The notes under the pieces are model-generated. The model was not told where the DNA came from and searched no databases. It worked only from the letters and a program-made list of their open reading frames with translations. From Thioclava atlantica (GTDB lineage Bacteria > Pseudomonadota > Alphaproteobacteria > Rhodobacterales > Rhodobacteraceae): 64,000 bases of DNA. The translations under genes were made by a program, and so were the position numbers. Positions 63,172-64,000 of this stretch are shown here, one piece after another (position 1 is the first letter of the stretch; every line of letters starts with the position of its first letter). Where the stretch lies: positions 124,001 to 188,000 of the forward strand of contig NZ_AQRC01000007.1 in the NCBI RefSeq assembly GCF_000737065.1, read 5' to 3'.

Positions 63172-63945
63172 ATGCAACATGTCATGTCCGAACCGTCCGA
63201 ACTTCCACATTTCCGCGACATGCCGGTTTCGGCGATACCCGATGTCCTGCGCGCGGGCTGGCGCGATTTCCTGCGTGCCCCGGCCTTCGGGCTGGCCTTC
63301 TCGGGCTTTTACGTCCTGGGCGGAATCGTGCTCTGGATGGTGTTTTCCGCGCGCGGCGAGGAATGGTGGCCGATCCCCTTCGCGCTCGGCTTTCCGCTGC
63401 TCGCGCCCTTCGCGGCGATCGGGCTCTACGAGGTCAGCCGCCGCATCGAGGCGGGCCAGCCGCTGATCTGGCGCGACGTGATCGCCTGCTGCATTTCGCA
63501 AAAGGACCGGCAGATCCCGTCGATGGCGATGCTGATCCTGATGATGTTCATGTTCTGGGTCTTCGTCGCGCATACGGTCTTCGCGCTCTTCATGGGGCTG
63601 TCGGCCTTCACCAATGTCAGTTCCTCGCCCGAAATCCTGTTTTCCGCGAACGGGCTGGCGATGCTGGCGATCGGAACCGTGATCGGGGGCGTCTTCGCGC
63701 TCACCCTGTTTTCCTTCACCGTGGTCGGCCTGCCGCTCCTGCTCGAGCGCGAGATCGACATCATCACCGCGATCATCACCTCGGTGCGCGCGGTGACGGC
63801 CAACCCGGTCTCGATGGCGATCTGGGGCGGGACAATCGCGCTGAGCCTGTTCATCGGCATGATCCCGATGTTCCTCGGGCTTCTGGTGGTTCTGCCGGTC
63901 CTCGGCCATGCGAGCTGGCACATGTATCGCCGTCTTACCTTCTGA
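63172..63945 (+). CDS. DUF2189 integral membrane protein
   Basis: 257 aa from the ATG at 63172 (ribosome-binding site GGGAGAGAGA); the frame is open far upstream by GC bias. Six hydrophobic helices; the first, GLAFSGFYVLGGIVLWMVF, and LGFPLLAPFAAIGLYEVSRR are typical of DUF2189 (PF09955). Often encoded near cytochrome-oxidase genes in other proteobacteria; no such context here. Function unknown. Confidence 0.85.
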   Translation: MQHVMSEPSELPHFRDMPVSAIPDVLRAGWRDFLRAPAFGLAFSGFYVLGGIVLWMVFSARGEEWWPIPFALGFPLLAPFAAIGLYEVSRRIEAGQPLIWRDVIACCISQKDRQIPSMAMLILMMFMFWVFVAHTVFALFMGLSAFTNVSSSPEILFSANGLAMLAIGTVIGGVFALTLFSFTVVGLPLLLEREIDIITAIITSVRAVTANPVSMAIWGGTIALSLFIGMIPMFLGLLVVLPVLGHASWHMYRRLTF

Positions 63946-63966
63946 ACGCCGCTGAGGAACGAAAAA

Positions 63967-63990
63967 GGCGCGCGAGGGATCTCGCGCGCC
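63967..63990 (+). terminator. Hairpin after the DUF2189 gene
   Basis: GGCGCGCGAG-GGAT-CTCGCGCGCC, 10-bp stem, beginning 21 bp after the stop, preceded by AAAAA and followed by TATGTTCT. Shares its core with the hairpin at 8955-8982. Confidence 0.65.
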
Positions 63991-64000
63991 TATGTTCTGT

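Overview
The window is a dense, GC-rich (roughly two-thirds G+C) chromosomal segment of an alphaproteobacterium, most likely of the Rhodobacteraceae (Rhodobacter/Paracoccus/Thioclava-like; genus not settled). The clues are the gene neighbourhoods (cobA-DUF2849-cysI-cysH-DUF934, DUF4167, M23 peptidase-bactofilin, lptFGD-surA-pdxA-rsmA), an alphaproteobacterial LexA box (GAAC-N7-GAAC) in front of uvrA, a CIRCE operator in front of groESL, and a dispersed GGGGGCGCTGCCCCC / CCCCCGGGATATT repeat that I recall as common in this family. No rRNA, tRNA or CRISPR was seen. About 60 protein genes are supported; the first (ppaC) runs off the left edge.

Layout. 1-1.6 kb: family II pyrophosphatase and a TraB/GumN protein (minus). 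1.7-4.8 kb: groES-groEL with its promoter and CIRCE, then a serine hydrolase. 4.9-8.9 kb: an SDR and a valine-degradation operon (acyl-CoA dehydrogenase, 3-hydroxyisobutyryl-CoA hydrolase, mmsB). 9.0-11.1 kb: a DUF2892 protein and three tandem small RcnB-like periplasmic proteins. 11.1-19.3 kb: uvrA, rhodanese, lpd, DUF924, MFS, queA. 19.3-25.5 kb: a giant AsmA-like protein, bcp, M23 peptidase and bactofilin. 25.6-26.45 kb: a mobile-element remnant with terminal inverted repeats, a transposase fragment and a small membrane-protein gene. 26.5-33 kb: a complete TRAP system with two-component control (dctB-dctD-dctP-dctQ-dctM, minus). 33-39.6 kb: P450, Lrp regulator and the assimilatory sulfate-reduction operon with ferredoxin-NADP reductase. 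40-44.7 kb: hemolysin III, tgt, MBL hydrolase, holC, pepA. 44.8-53 kb: lptF-lptG-lptD-surA-pdxA-rsmA-GNAT. 53-56 kb: DUF4167, prmC-prfA. 56-64 kb: MIP18-like protein, ene reductase, SatD-DUF3307 pair, IscA-type protein, tpiA, prfB, a P-loop protein, SDR, DUF2189.

Functional links: LptF/LptG/LptD move LPS, and SurA chaperones LptD; QueA and Tgt both serve queuosine; prmC modifies the release factors encoded by prfA and prfB; CobA makes the siroheme precursor for the sulfite reductase, which the nearby ferredoxin-NADP reductase may feed.

The least ordinary items are: (1) a 0.8-kb element with 25-bp inverted ends and flanking direct repeats, carrying a decapitated transposase and a passenger gene; (2) three 18-bp palindromes at exact 30-bp spacing leading up to the start codon of a SatD-family gene; (3) a DctD-type regulator with no GAFTGA loop and no Walker A lysine, controlling a promoter region with no sigma-54 element; (4) three tandem diverged RcnB-like genes; (5) long inverted intergenic repeats, one of which also forms a terminator.
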